From: Sipunculus nudus
Taxonomy: Eukaryota > Annelida > Sipuncula > Golfingiida > Sipunculidae
Direction: 5' to 3'
NCBI GenBank assembly: GCA_026874595.1
Contig: CM049307.1
Span: 56,069,870-56,133,869, forward strand
DNA length: 64,000 nucleotides
The position numbers and the translations under genes were made by a program. A model generated the notes under the pieces. The model was not told the DNA's origin. It saw nothing but the letters and a program-made list of their open reading frames with translations, and searched no databases. Shown here piece after piece: positions 48,462 to 60,000 of this stretch. The stretch's first letter is position 1; every line of letters starts with the position of its first letter.

Positions 48462-51400
48462 TTAATTTATTATTAGTTTTATTTTTATTATTATAAATAA
48501 CATATTATTATTACTATAAAAACAGTTATTCACAAACTTTATACAACGTAAAAACTACCGTCGGGGCCTGCACTTCATATTCATTGCAGCAGCCGTCGTA
48601 TTAATAGGAAACATGTCGCCATTTGTAGTCTCTTAGTATTAAGATTATTCAAAGAAGATCAGATTCTTTTTTGAGACCATATAGTTTTAAGTTCCAGCCT
48701 AAGAAAGCTAGCTTCACGGCCCTCCTAAGAGACTACAGTCTCAATTTAATGCAGATTTCTTTTTTTAAAATTTGCAGCCATTGCTCCTGTCGCTGTTAAA
48801 TTGCTCTCCATGTTCGGCATAGAAACTGTCAACTCGAAAGATTCTAGATTTGTTGAAGAATATTTGGACCAGGTGGTCGCTGCACGCAAACGATCTTCTG
48901 TGGTAAGGAAATTTCCAGAAAAAGATTATTAATACAAATTTCAATAATAAGAACGTTTAATAGATTGAACGATATGTTATTTTCGATATTTTTTAAGAAA
49001 AAAAAACAATTATTTAAACATTTAGTTTTACATGTTAGAACAACTTGAACAGAAAAAATGGATAATGCGCTAAAATGGCTTTTGTTCACTTGATCCATTT
49101 TTGTATACTGTAAATATAACAAGTTTTCTCGTTTCTTTGAAGAAACACGATGACTTTCTGCAGATGTTGATTGATGCTCCCACACTGACGCTGGATGAAG
49201 AAGGCAAAGATGATCTCAAAGGATTAACATCACTGAGCGAAGCAGAACGACTGAAAGGCAAAATAAATTCATTGATACATATATATTTAATTGATATATT
49301 CAAATTTTAATCATGCCAATTATGATAAGATTTTAAGCATGCTAATTATAATACAATTTTAGTCATGCAAATTATGATATGATTTTAAACATGCCAATTA
49401 TAATAAAATTTTAATCATGTCAATTAATATGATAAACAGTTTCCTAAATAAAGAAGCACATTTACAATTTTACACTTTGTACATTTCGATATCATCGATG
49501 ACCTAGCCAGTAGTTAAGTATGATATCTCTAAGAGACCAAGTTTAACAACCACGAATCCCAAACAACAGAGCATGGTTTAATAATGTACGTTGGAAGGGC
49601 CTATGCTGCAACACCTAATTCTCACCAGCACAGCGCTGTGTAGCTGCTTGATGTCCGTCTATTAATACTTATTCTGGCAATAACATGCTAGTTACATACA
49701 TTTTACCTTTGTATCTTTTGACAATGATATGTAAAAGAATTGAACATTTTCTTCATTTAATTCCGAGTGGCGCTAGTGTGTAATCAAGGCAATGCAATAA
49801 ATTATGATTATAATTATAATACAATTTCCATAATCCTCATTGCAAAAGGTAGGGTCGCAATGTTATAGAACATATGATAAATTGATGCTTCCCAGGTTTA
49901 ACTTCGAAGGAACTGTTGGCTCAAGTTGTCAATCTAGTTTTGGCTGGATATGATACAACTGGCAGGGCAATGGCTTACTTCTTGTACTGCATGGCTAAAA
50001 ACCAGAACGTACAGGAAAACCTGTATCAGGAAATTAAAGACGCGATGGATAGCTACGTGAGTATATACTTTTACAATTATTGGAGATGCGTTATTCCCCT
50101 GGCGATGGATAGCTACGTGAGTATATACTTTTACAATTATTGGAGATGCGTTATTCCCCTGGCACAACTATCTTCGAGATACCTGTGTAACCTTGGTGGT
50201 ATTATCCAATATAAAGTCAGAGCGAGTGGACACGGTTTCTCGACCCGATATACAGTTGGCTTTACTGCTGGGTTTAAGTTTACCAGGGATTTCCAGTTAT
50301 ATCCTACGCTGTCTTACCCGGACCAATACCCCAACTTAAGTTTCAAATTTCACGGAAGTATTATCTCTTTGCATGAGATCCTAAATTTGAACCAGTAACC
50401 TTTTTTGGAAAAAATATAAAAGATACAGAATGATGGATATATTTGGGCATTATGACCGAGCTCTCCATAAAAACAATCCAAATAATAAGTAAAATATTCA
50501 ATTATAAAATAACACTGACGTAACTTAATAAAACAAGCTAGAAAAATTATTATAAATATTCGGACGATTGTGACTGAAAATTCCTACTCATTTAAGGAAC
50601 AAATGACCTATGAAAGGATTTCAAATATGACCTACTTGGACCAGTGTATCCAGGAAAGCTTACGTCTTCATCCTGTTGTGCACAGGTACATCATATTTTA
50701 AAACGCGCAGTACAGGCATTTCAGTCCGTCCCGCTCATAAAGGTACACAAGTTACATGCGCTTTGCATACAGTAAGTCATAGCAATTGGCATAACAATAC
50801 GAGCTTAAATTTACATGCTGCTCATAATCAGAACCAGTCGATAATATCAGGTTTGCACATTACATGTTTTTACTTTGCACATGCTTGAGTTTTATGTAAA
50901 AGCTCATGACTCGAGACAAACTGGCACAAATACGTGCAAATAGGCCTATAGACAGTACAAATCCTGCTATTGAATCGGCTGATATTAATTTTTGTTCAAT
51001 ATTAGATGATACAAAAGAATAATATCAGCTTATTTTACAGAGTGGACCGTGTAGCTCGGCGTGATGTGCAGATTATGGGGGTTTTCATTCCTCGAGACAC
51101 CGTCGTACAAGTGCCTCTGAACGCTCTGCAACATGATCAAGACGTATGGCCGGAACCATTCAAGTTCGACCCAGAAAGGTGAAAGATGTTGGAAAATGGA
51201 ACATGAAACATCATGTTTTGTTGACGAAAAAGTCCTACTGTTAGCATGCGGTGTTTCAGCCTATGGACAATGATTCGCTGTAAAAGATGTTATATTACAT
51301 AAAAACGTTGAATATACGTTACATATGGTGACAGGAATATAAGTGCTAAAAGTACTTCTTCACAGTGGTTATCCATTTGTCATCGAACAAATCAAATAAT

Positions 51401-52239
51401 CTCTAATTTTTTTCACATATTATAATAAAACAATTAATATCTTCATTTAATATAACAAAATCATACACTGGATGGCAAAGGCGATGCCTCTGTATCCTTG
51501 TTTGCTTCCTTTTAAAGGTTTTCTCCGGAAGCGAAGTCAAATCGGGATCCGTTCTACAACCACATACCGTTTGGGAAAGGTCCGCGACATTGCGTCGGAC
51601 AGAGACTTGCTTTGCTTGAGATGAAAATGGCTTTTGTCCATCTTTTCTTTTCATACAGATTTTCATTACCAGAGGTGATCAGATACATTCCTCTACTTAT
51701 TTGCACATGTATGTGAAAAACTAATTATAAATATATTAAAACGTAAAAAAAATTGAATATAAAGACTCGAAATATATATCATATTCTTATTTTTCATTTC
51801 AAATACTTCCTAAACGTATGACTTACAATCACAGCTTCCCAATTTCCAATAAAACCAAACATGCAATTATGGGTAATGATTGAGTAAAATGGAATTCGTC
51901 CAAGAAATGTTTTGTTTTGTGGACGATTCCGAATGAAGCGATCTTTCCGCATGGTATTCAGTTTATATACTACTAAACTGAATGCCATCCTTTAAGCCCA
52001 TTTAAGCTGACGTGCAATTTTTAATCATTATATATATATATTGTTAAATGTTGCTCTCTTCAGCGAACTTTCTAGATACATTTTTTCTTGAGTACTGGTT
52101 ATAAGAAGATTAACCAAGATGGTTTGCCCACTTTTACGAAGGAAAATATTAAATGTATTTGCAGACGGCCTTTACTGATGCTTCCGTTGCACCTGATCTT
52201 CACAAACATGGATTATGGATCAAAGTGGATAATCGTTGA
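44375..52239 (+). CDS. Cytochrome P450, CYP3 clan, copy A (complete, 14 exons)
   Basis: Exons: 44375-44454, 45050-45146, 45429-45481, 45698-45794, 47040-47153, 47583-47671, 48252-48403, 48778-48902, 49143-49257, 49896-50056, 50597-50685, 51041-51178, 51518-51674, 52165-52239 (TGA). Phases join throughout and give about 513 aa, the usual P450 length. Order: N-terminal membrane anchor ([14 protein letters not shown]), proline hinge HVPGPR, helix C WRRLR, GFNVLG then AYSMDAL as in CYP3, I-helix AGYDTT, K-helix ESLR, PERF-like FKFDPER, haem loop [10 protein letters not shown] with its Cys ligand. It should be an ER-bound monooxygenase; CYP3A or thromboxane-synthase-like is the nearest family and the substrate is unknown. 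All introns are GT-AG except intron 9, which needs a GC donor. Confidence 0.92.
44559..44638 (+). pseudogene. Decayed extra copy of P450 exon 1
   Basis: An 80-nt stretch 184 bp downstream of exon 1 start, same length, with ATG in the same place and similar residues ([15 protein letters not shown]). The preceding flank GTTCAACAAATGTGACA and the following flank are also duplicated. The donor is lost: GGT|GTAAGT in the real exon became GGT|TTAAGT. Confidence 0.75.
47963..48026. repeat. (AT)n microsatellite in P450 copy A intron 6
   Basis: About 32 AT units. Other simple repeats in this cluster: (AAT)n at 48423-48461, ATT-rich at 54553-54600, GTA/TAG-rich at 54600-54655. Confidence 0.95.
49258..49259 (+). 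other. GC splice donor of P450 copy A intron 9
   Basis: The exon reads CTGAAAG|GCAAAATAAA. Copy B has CTAAAAG|GTTATG at the same codon. The next exon (GT TTA ACT) fits only if splicing occurs here, so a GC-AG intron is required. The rest of the donor (CAAAAT) is weak, so splicing may be inefficient. Confidence 0.7.
50042..50163 (+). repeat. Perfect 60-bp tandem duplication doubling the exon-10 donor
   Basis: 50042-50101 is repeated without change at 50102-50161 (homology runs on to 50163). The unit spans the last 15 nt of exon 10, the donor TAC|GTGAGT, and intron. Using the second donor (at 50117) adds 60 nt with no stop, i.e. 20 residues. Confidence 0.95.
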
Positions 52240-52457
52240 ATGCCATTACCCGTGTAGTCCTTCAATCCGGCCTCCTCATTCAGTTTACTATACCATATAA
52301 TTCGTTTATATACAAGCATATAGACATCGGGAAGACAACAAAGAAGGCACTTCCGCGAAGGACGTAACCTTGAAAATTAAGTTATAAATTTTAGGGAATA
52401 TATAGCCAGGACATTTATTAGAAGTTGAGATTAAAATATTACAATTGATCGCGGGGA

Positions 52458-52463
52458 AATAAA
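52458..52463 (+). terminator. Candidate polyadenylation signal of P450 copy A
   Basis: AATAAA 219 nt past the stop codon, followed by T-rich sequence. Confidence 0.35.
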
Positions 52464-52469
52464 TTTGAA

Positions 52470-53555
52470 TGTGATTTGAGTTTATTTCTACGTTTAATCA
52501 TTCGATCCCTTCAGTGGATCCACATAATATCGTTTCCCCTGGCATTTTTCTGCATAAAGCATTTCACGTTTTCACTTTTTAACAAGAAACATGATTTATA
52601 TATATATGTTGGCTTGTCAGCTGATAAAGAAAAACTCTATTGCTATCATAAAGCTCGATGAAAGGGCAATATTTAATATTATCCTTTGACACACATAAGC
52701 GCGTCTGAGACACCTATTGGTGATGCAATAAATATTACAAAAAATATTCCTTCCTCCACATGATATTTATTTACAGTATTCAGGTATAAACAGTTGCATT
52801 ACATTAAAAGTGAAGCCCAGTTTATAATTAGCCGCTGCAGTCCTTAGTATCCTGAATATGTAGTTGTTTATAAGTATTCTGGTCACAAATCAAAATAATT
52901 TAATTGTGGGGTCAGCTTAATACATTGACCCGGTTTAGCCAATATGGCCACATATCAGTTGGTTTCTGGAGAGATTCGCATGAACTGGTCTGTCGCTAAT
53001 TCCATAATACAAAATATATACAACGAAGTCTCGGCAGAACTTTCGCTCCAAAATTGCATCAGCCAAACTTTGAATTGTCGGTGAAACAATTTGATAATAA
53101 GTTGACACTACAAACAGGTTGATGAGTTCATTGTCAATTGATTACTTTAATATACATCATTGCTGTTTGGAAGGGACAGCTGAGAGTGTTTATTGTACAC
53201 ACTTTCTTTATTTAGTCACTGAATTTGTTTTGGTATTTTTTATTTCACTAGGTTTTAAGGAGTCCGATACTGAGTACTTTTATCAAGTGTTACAAAGGCA
53301 CTGCCGCTGGTGCGTTGATGACTTCCTTTTTGATGATAACTTTAAGTTGCTGTTTCAAATTTCCTGTCTGCTTGTATGTTACTTAAACTTTTATTAGCAT
53401 AGCCTTCATCCATCAATTAAATACAGCTGCACCATGCTCAGTACTACAAGAAAATTAAGGAACTACAGAAGTTAAAATAAAAATCGCAAAGTTAATGCAG
53501 ACGGCTTAAATACGATGGATGTATGTCAAACCAAACAAATGGTTCTTGTTTCTAG
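52470..53555. other. Intergenic spacer between the two P450 genes
   Basis: No P450-like exon. A plus-strand frame at 53119-53397 (92 codons) has no recognisable domain. Nothing else seen. Confidence 0.45.
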
Positions 53556-53559
53556 CATG

Positions 53560-54078
53560 TAAGTTATAGTTGAATGGAAGTGGGACTTATGCAACGATAA
53601 AACTAAGGTCCACATGCTGAATCATGAAAACAAGTAAATCAATAACTCAAGGAATAATAATATCTAATGGAGTCCTCCTCAAGGGTTTATACATTACAGT
53701 CAAAGTTTAGAAACCAAATTAAACCAGTGGGATCGTCGGAAAGACACGTGCCGGTTGGAGGGACCGAATTACACTTATAATATCGCTCACAGGCTGAATG
53801 CAGTGTCAAGCGCTTGTGAACCAGAGTGCTTTCTGCATTGGTGTAACGAGAGAGACAGTGTGCTAGCCTGTTGCCGGGAAAAAGCGCATACAACCACAGC
53901 TGGACTACTTATATTAAGTCAGGCTCCCGTAATTTTCTTGGGCCCTGGATATGCTTGGCTACCGCGTGCCTGTGTTTACACGACGCACTAACACATAAAT
54001 AACAAGTTTCAAGAAGCAGGATCTGGGGGGTTTTGATCGTGACGAAAGAGTGTGCAAGCAACGTGCATTGATATCAGA
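53560..54078 (+). promoter_or_regulatory. 5' flank of P450 copy B
   Basis: Homologous in patches to the flank of copy A (CCACATGCTGAATCATGAAA, then TAAGTCAGGCTCCCGTA, then GCCCTGGATATGC). CATAAATAAC at about 53993 is in the place of a TATA box but is a weak match. Confidence 0.4.
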
Positions 54079-57000
54079 ATGTGGATGGAGTTCTTCCATT
54101 GGTTCCCTTCCTTTGGGATAACTAATGTCATGATTGGATTAATTGTTCTCCTTGTTGGGTATGTATAAGGATTCTTATTAATGGTGATTCTTATTATTAT
54201 TATAGTATTATATTATTAGATTATTGCCTCCACCATGAGTGTATACCTTCATTGCCGTTAGTGTATGTTTGTGTGTATTTGTGCGAGTTTATGTGTTGTT
54301 CACAACATAACTCCCGCGATCGACAAAGGAATCTCATGAAATTATCAGGGAATTTCTCAAGGAAGACTCGATTCGTCTTATGATCCTGGATCAGGAAGGA
54401 CAAATGTACAAACGTACAGGCATCTATGCATGAATTAACCTCAGAATATCGGCAGAATAAGTGAATGCAAACACGTTTAGGAGAGCATCTAACATTAAGG
54501 ATCAAATATATGGTATTCCTGAAATTTAAAGTTCTAGTTATTACTGTTCTTATTACTCTTATTATTATTATTAATATAATTATTATTATTATTATTATCA
54601 GTAGTAGAAGTCGTGGTGGTGGTGATGGTAGTAGTAGTAGTAGTAATAGTAGTACTTTTTATCCTGTTTATATGATTCTTATTCAGAATGTACCTTACCG
54701 TGCCAAAATAATTTTTACTGAGTTTTGGTCATCCTAAATTATTTATCAAATTAACAGGGCCCATAAAGTGTAAATTTTAACAAAGTTTATCGTTGATTTC
54801 TCGTAAACTGCTAAATAAACACGAAAATAAGTAAATAACATACTAATGAGTGACTCAGTTAAGCTATACAGCATTTAGCAATGTAAATCTTCTATTTTGA
54901 GATTTAATAAAAACCACTGAAATAAGAGATGCTTATAAAGATATAAAATATGACACAATCTGTCTTACCATATATTGTTCCCCTTTTTATTAACCCAATT
55001 TTATTTAAATTTTAACTTTTAATCAGGTACTCCGTGTGGTCTCTGCTTAATCGGGACTCCCACATTCCTGGCCCCAGGTGCCTTCCACTCCTAGGCATGG
55101 TTGGACTGTTTTTCTCCAAGGTAGGTTATATTTCGAAAACTTTCCGCAAATGGGAGTTGCACACTGTCCTCTTGGTTTATATTAAAAAAAAACACTGTTC
55201 CACAAATACATCACGGGAGTGATTAAAGTAAAAGTTAACAATTTCGTTATCCTGCGATTATCCTGCGAATAGCTTATAACAATTAGGAATAAGCATTACT
55301 GAAGGTTAGGGTTATACTTTGAATGACAGAAGCTGCATCATTTTTTTTACCGACCAGTAGGAACTTTCTAAACAGAAAAATGAGCAGATATACATTTATA
55401 AGAATCAGGGTCTAAGTAAGTGGGTGGTACCGAAGTACCGATAATCATTAACTGATACTCATCTTAAAGGCAGAAAATTATAAATATTATACATATTAAT
55501 TATAAACGAAAAACAAACAGTAACCTGAATAATAACAGACACTAAAGTACATTATTACAAAACTTTTACTTTTGGTCTCGGTTTGAATATTTTTCAGGAC
55601 TTTTGGACCAAGGATATGGAGAATATCAAGTTGTACGGGAAGGTGTTCAGGTGAGATAGAAATTCAAAGCGTCCTTGCCAAAGATTGTATCAATTGCGTA
55701 GATTGATTGTCTTTTTACAGTATTTTTCAATTAAAAATGTTTACGTTTATTATATCGAGACCTTTTTTGACAAAAAATATATACATTATTTGAACAATGC
55801 ATATGCCATTTCCGGATCTTCGAACAGAGCAAAAAACAGATATATCTTTAAAAGTTCCCTCGGGCCACATGGAGTAACATGTTTGCAGTAAGAGTTCACT
55901 GTTTTGAATACCCTTGATATACTTCTCTTGCTTTTCTTGGAGAAGCTTCTGACATTTAATATTAATATCCGTTCATGGTCTCTTAACTGTGCTCTAAATC
56001 GGAAGAGCTTTCATAAAATATTATTATCAACAAAATGGTAATAATTCTAATCTGTGTCCATTGTGTCCACAGTGCTTATAATTTTGGGGGTTGGGGGAGG
56101 GGATTATTCCCTTGATTTATATGTCTTATGTTACAGAAACAAGAAAAAAAGTAGATATCATTATATTTTGACACTGTTTCACCGTAGAGTATACGAGGGA
56201 CGGAAGCCATCCCTTGTCGTGGCAGACGCAGAGATACTAAAGCAAATTCTCATCAGAAACTTCGACGACTTTACTGACAGAACGGTAAGTCCCGCTATTC
56301 TTTACTACGATTGACGGTGGCATTTCCCTTTTGATCCTGAAGGGACCAATGCCACGTGTGTCCTCATAAGATATAATATCATGATATTTTGGTCCACATC
56401 ATGTAAAAGCCAAGAGCGGGGGTGGGGGATCCGATATTTCACTATTTACACCTTTGAAAAAAAGAAGATGCGTCTTATTTTATTAAGATTGTTTAGTACG
56501 AGAGGGACGGAAGCTCTCCCTTGTCGTTGCTGATACAGATATACTTAACCAGGTTCTCATAAAGAACTTTGGCGACAGAACAGTAAAGGCTTAATTCTAG
56601 GGACTTAGCGGCCATTCGAGGGAATTCCATTTAGGCTATAGTCAAGTGCGTGCGGATGGTATAACGATTGGAATTCATATTTAATCCCGGTCAAACATAA
56701 TTTAGCCTGGGCCTAATTTGACACGAGCTCTATGGTTCAGCACGTTCTTGCACGTCGTGGGAGGACTTGTAGTTACGTCGACTCTACCGTAGGAGAACGT
56801 GAATGGGCGTGGGTGGTTTTGAGGGGTCCACGTTCTCTTTGAAATGTTCATAACGTGGCCCCTTGTATGAAGATGCACCTGTTGACATATTTGATGAAAC
56901 TAATTTCTCGTCTCAAACCCTGGGAATGTGGCAACGGCAAATCCTCCTATCAACCCAGAAGATGGCCATTGCCGCAGGATGCAGAAGCATGTCGCTGCCG

Positions 57001-60000
57001 TGTTACTGCCGTAGCCAGAACTTGGCTCAGGGTGGGGTCTATATGCGTTCTTATACGTCAAACCACGTTTTACCGTGGGAGAACGTGGTAATAACCGTAA
57101 TACAACGTAAGAGTGGTGTAGATGGACGTGAAATACCACGAGAAGAATGCGACGCGAACCTCAGGAGAACGCCGTATTCAATTTCATCACGTGCATCCCG
57201 ACAATGCCACGTTCTGGCTTGCCGTGTCTGAACCGTGGGATACCCTAGAAGGGCGTGGTAATTATAAGTGAGACCTAGACTGTACTCAAACCTGATTACC
57301 CGTCGTCAATCTTATCAACCATCTTCAATCAATCGGCAACGAGTTTCCGTGGAGTTTTGCTTGCAGTATTGCATACAGTACCCGTGGCAACCTCAAGCTG
57401 ACCCCTACTTTCCCCTGAAATGAGCTCTTTGAAATGTACCGTTCACCAGGGCAGCACTCCGTGGTTTCATGGCTGTTGTACTACTCGGAAGGGTCCTGGT
57501 TTTATTGCGATCAACTAAGTCCCGCTCTGAGTCGTTAGTACTCATAGACGGAACATAGAATTCAGGATTAGCCGTGCAGGCGCCAGTGAGCACGTCAGTG
57601 GACCTTAGTATACCGTAAACCCGTCCATGCCAAATTGGTGCCTTACCAAAGCTGGCATAAAAGTACTATCTATTTATTGGAGCCCTCCTTGGGCCCCAGG
57701 TGGACGGGGTTAATCGGCTTTAAACAATATTGTAATTTTTTAACAGAAATCTCATTTCAAATCAAATATTACAGTATAAGGCGATTAACTTATAGTTTTA
57801 TGGTATATCTGAAATGAATTTATTTAATGTGTTTGAAGCTTCGTGGAGAAATAGAGATTCGAATTTTCAAGGATTGTAAGGGATCTGTAACCCCGATAAT
57901 CCTTTCTGGTTCCAGTCTTGCATTTATGATGCACTACTGGATATTAGTGTTTTTACGACTTAAAATCATGGAGGCTGTATCCCGTCTCATTATAGCCATG
58001 ATGTCAAGGGATATTACGACTACAACGAGTGCCAGGTAGGTCACTTTTCGATTTGTCTTGAACAAGTGAAGCAAAAATCTTCAATATCACGTCCATGAAG
58101 GCCAAGGTTTAACTTGATATTTTTTAACCCGTGTGCAAATCTCAGTATCAAACGTGAAACATCTTACAATTAATGTCTGTTTTGCAGGTCCTGCCAATCA
58201 ACGAAATATTTTACTTGATACTGTTTTTCTCCAAAGGCGCCAGGTGGCGCAGACTCAGGTACCTAATGACACCTCCTTTTACAAAGGGGAGAACCAAGAA
58301 GGTATGTATGTATACCTCTGCCTGGAGGACAAGTTATTATGTTTCCCCTTCTTTCGCTGGTTCGTTTGCCTGTTCGCACTTTTTAACAAACTTTAAGCGG
58401 GGCATTGTGTACACACATGAAGTCTGATTCCGGCGGGGCTTTGTAGGCAACGACAACGTAATCAGTAATTTTGTATAATGCTTATTTGTATTGCTACTTG
58501 TAATTAATGTAATAACCAACAATCGGTATGGCACGTGATGAAATATCCTCAGGAATAAGCAGCAATTTTATAAAAGTTTAACTGGTTTACCCGGTTCCAG
58601 GTTAAAATAGAAATCCTTTAATGACAATTCTGCTAAGCTCTTCAGATTCCTTTAAACACACAACTAATTATAATCTTTTTCCATACCCGTAAGGACTCCT
58701 AATTGTGACATAGTTAAACCAAAAGTCATGTTAGTATTTACGCCTTCCATTCTCATTTTGTAAGCAGTGCCAATAATATCATCGATTACACCGATGATGA
58801 AACTCATATTTTATTAGATAAACTGCATAGAATGCTGAATATAATTTACAGCATGAACGAATATTTTACGGAATGAATTTTAGATTTGTTTAAAGCATTT
58901 AAAGGATAATCTACGTCATGTCGTATTTGCCACGTATATCTGTCTCGTTTGTGCAACAGAATAATCTGGATTCTTGCAGATGTGGGGCCCGATACAAACT
59001 TGCGTCGAAAGAATGAACAGAAATGTTGACAGAAACGTCGGGATACAAGAAGGGTTTAATGTTCTGGAGTAAGAAATCCCAAATTATAATGTTAACCGTG
59101 TAACAAGCCCGTGTGCCCGAAGGTATGACATTGCGCATGCTCGATAACTCGCAATCAAGGAGAGAAGAATGAGATTTTTTCTTACTGTTTGTCGTGATTT
59201 TGATTTCTGGTTGTAGAGCAAGACGGTATGTTTAGATTTTCATATGCGCCACTGATCGGGCCCAGAGCAAAATCTTAGCATTACCTATTATAGTACAAGC
59301 ACAGAATACTGTATTTCATGTGTACTTAACTTGCCTGGTGAAAGAATCTTTAAATTTGACAAAACCCAAGATAGATCAGTTAACCCTCGCACAACAGATG
59401 TAAAATAGGGAATGTGGTCGCGCTCACGGTAAAGGTGCCATGAGCAAGTTTAATTAACTGTGAACGAGTGTCATAAGGGTGTAATTGAGTGTAAAAGAAC
59501 TTATCAATAACATATTTTTTTTTTGGTCAGGTTGTGCTTCGCGTATTCCATGGACGCAGTGTACTCCTCTGTGCTAGGTGTCGATATCGACACACTGAAC
59601 GATACGGGGCATCCGGTACTAACAAGCTCAAAACAACTATTCCGAGACATTCAACCAACAAGGGCCATGCTTGTCTTGTACGGTAAGTCAGTGTAGTCCA
59701 CAAGTCATAATAAAAATAATAGTACCAAGCGGGAGTATATATTCTATTAGTGGAAGTATATAGCATGCCTACTCTAAAAGCTAAGACATTCTTATTCATG
59801 TTAATCAAGCTGTAGTTCTATCATACAAATTTATTGAAGCAATTCAAGCCATGTTTAGGCTACAAATGATCAATATCTTAGAATACTTAAAACCTATAAT
59901 TTCCTGTTTTATTGGTGAGGATGTAGTGAGAATCCTATTCCATTCACTACAATTCCAGACGATGCTTGTTATAGACAATATATCAGGCCGAAGCTTTATA

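Noticed and set aside
54465-54737. 90-codon Ile/Ser-rich frame
   Set aside because: Translation of ATT and AGT/GTA microsatellites within intron 1 of P450 copy B.
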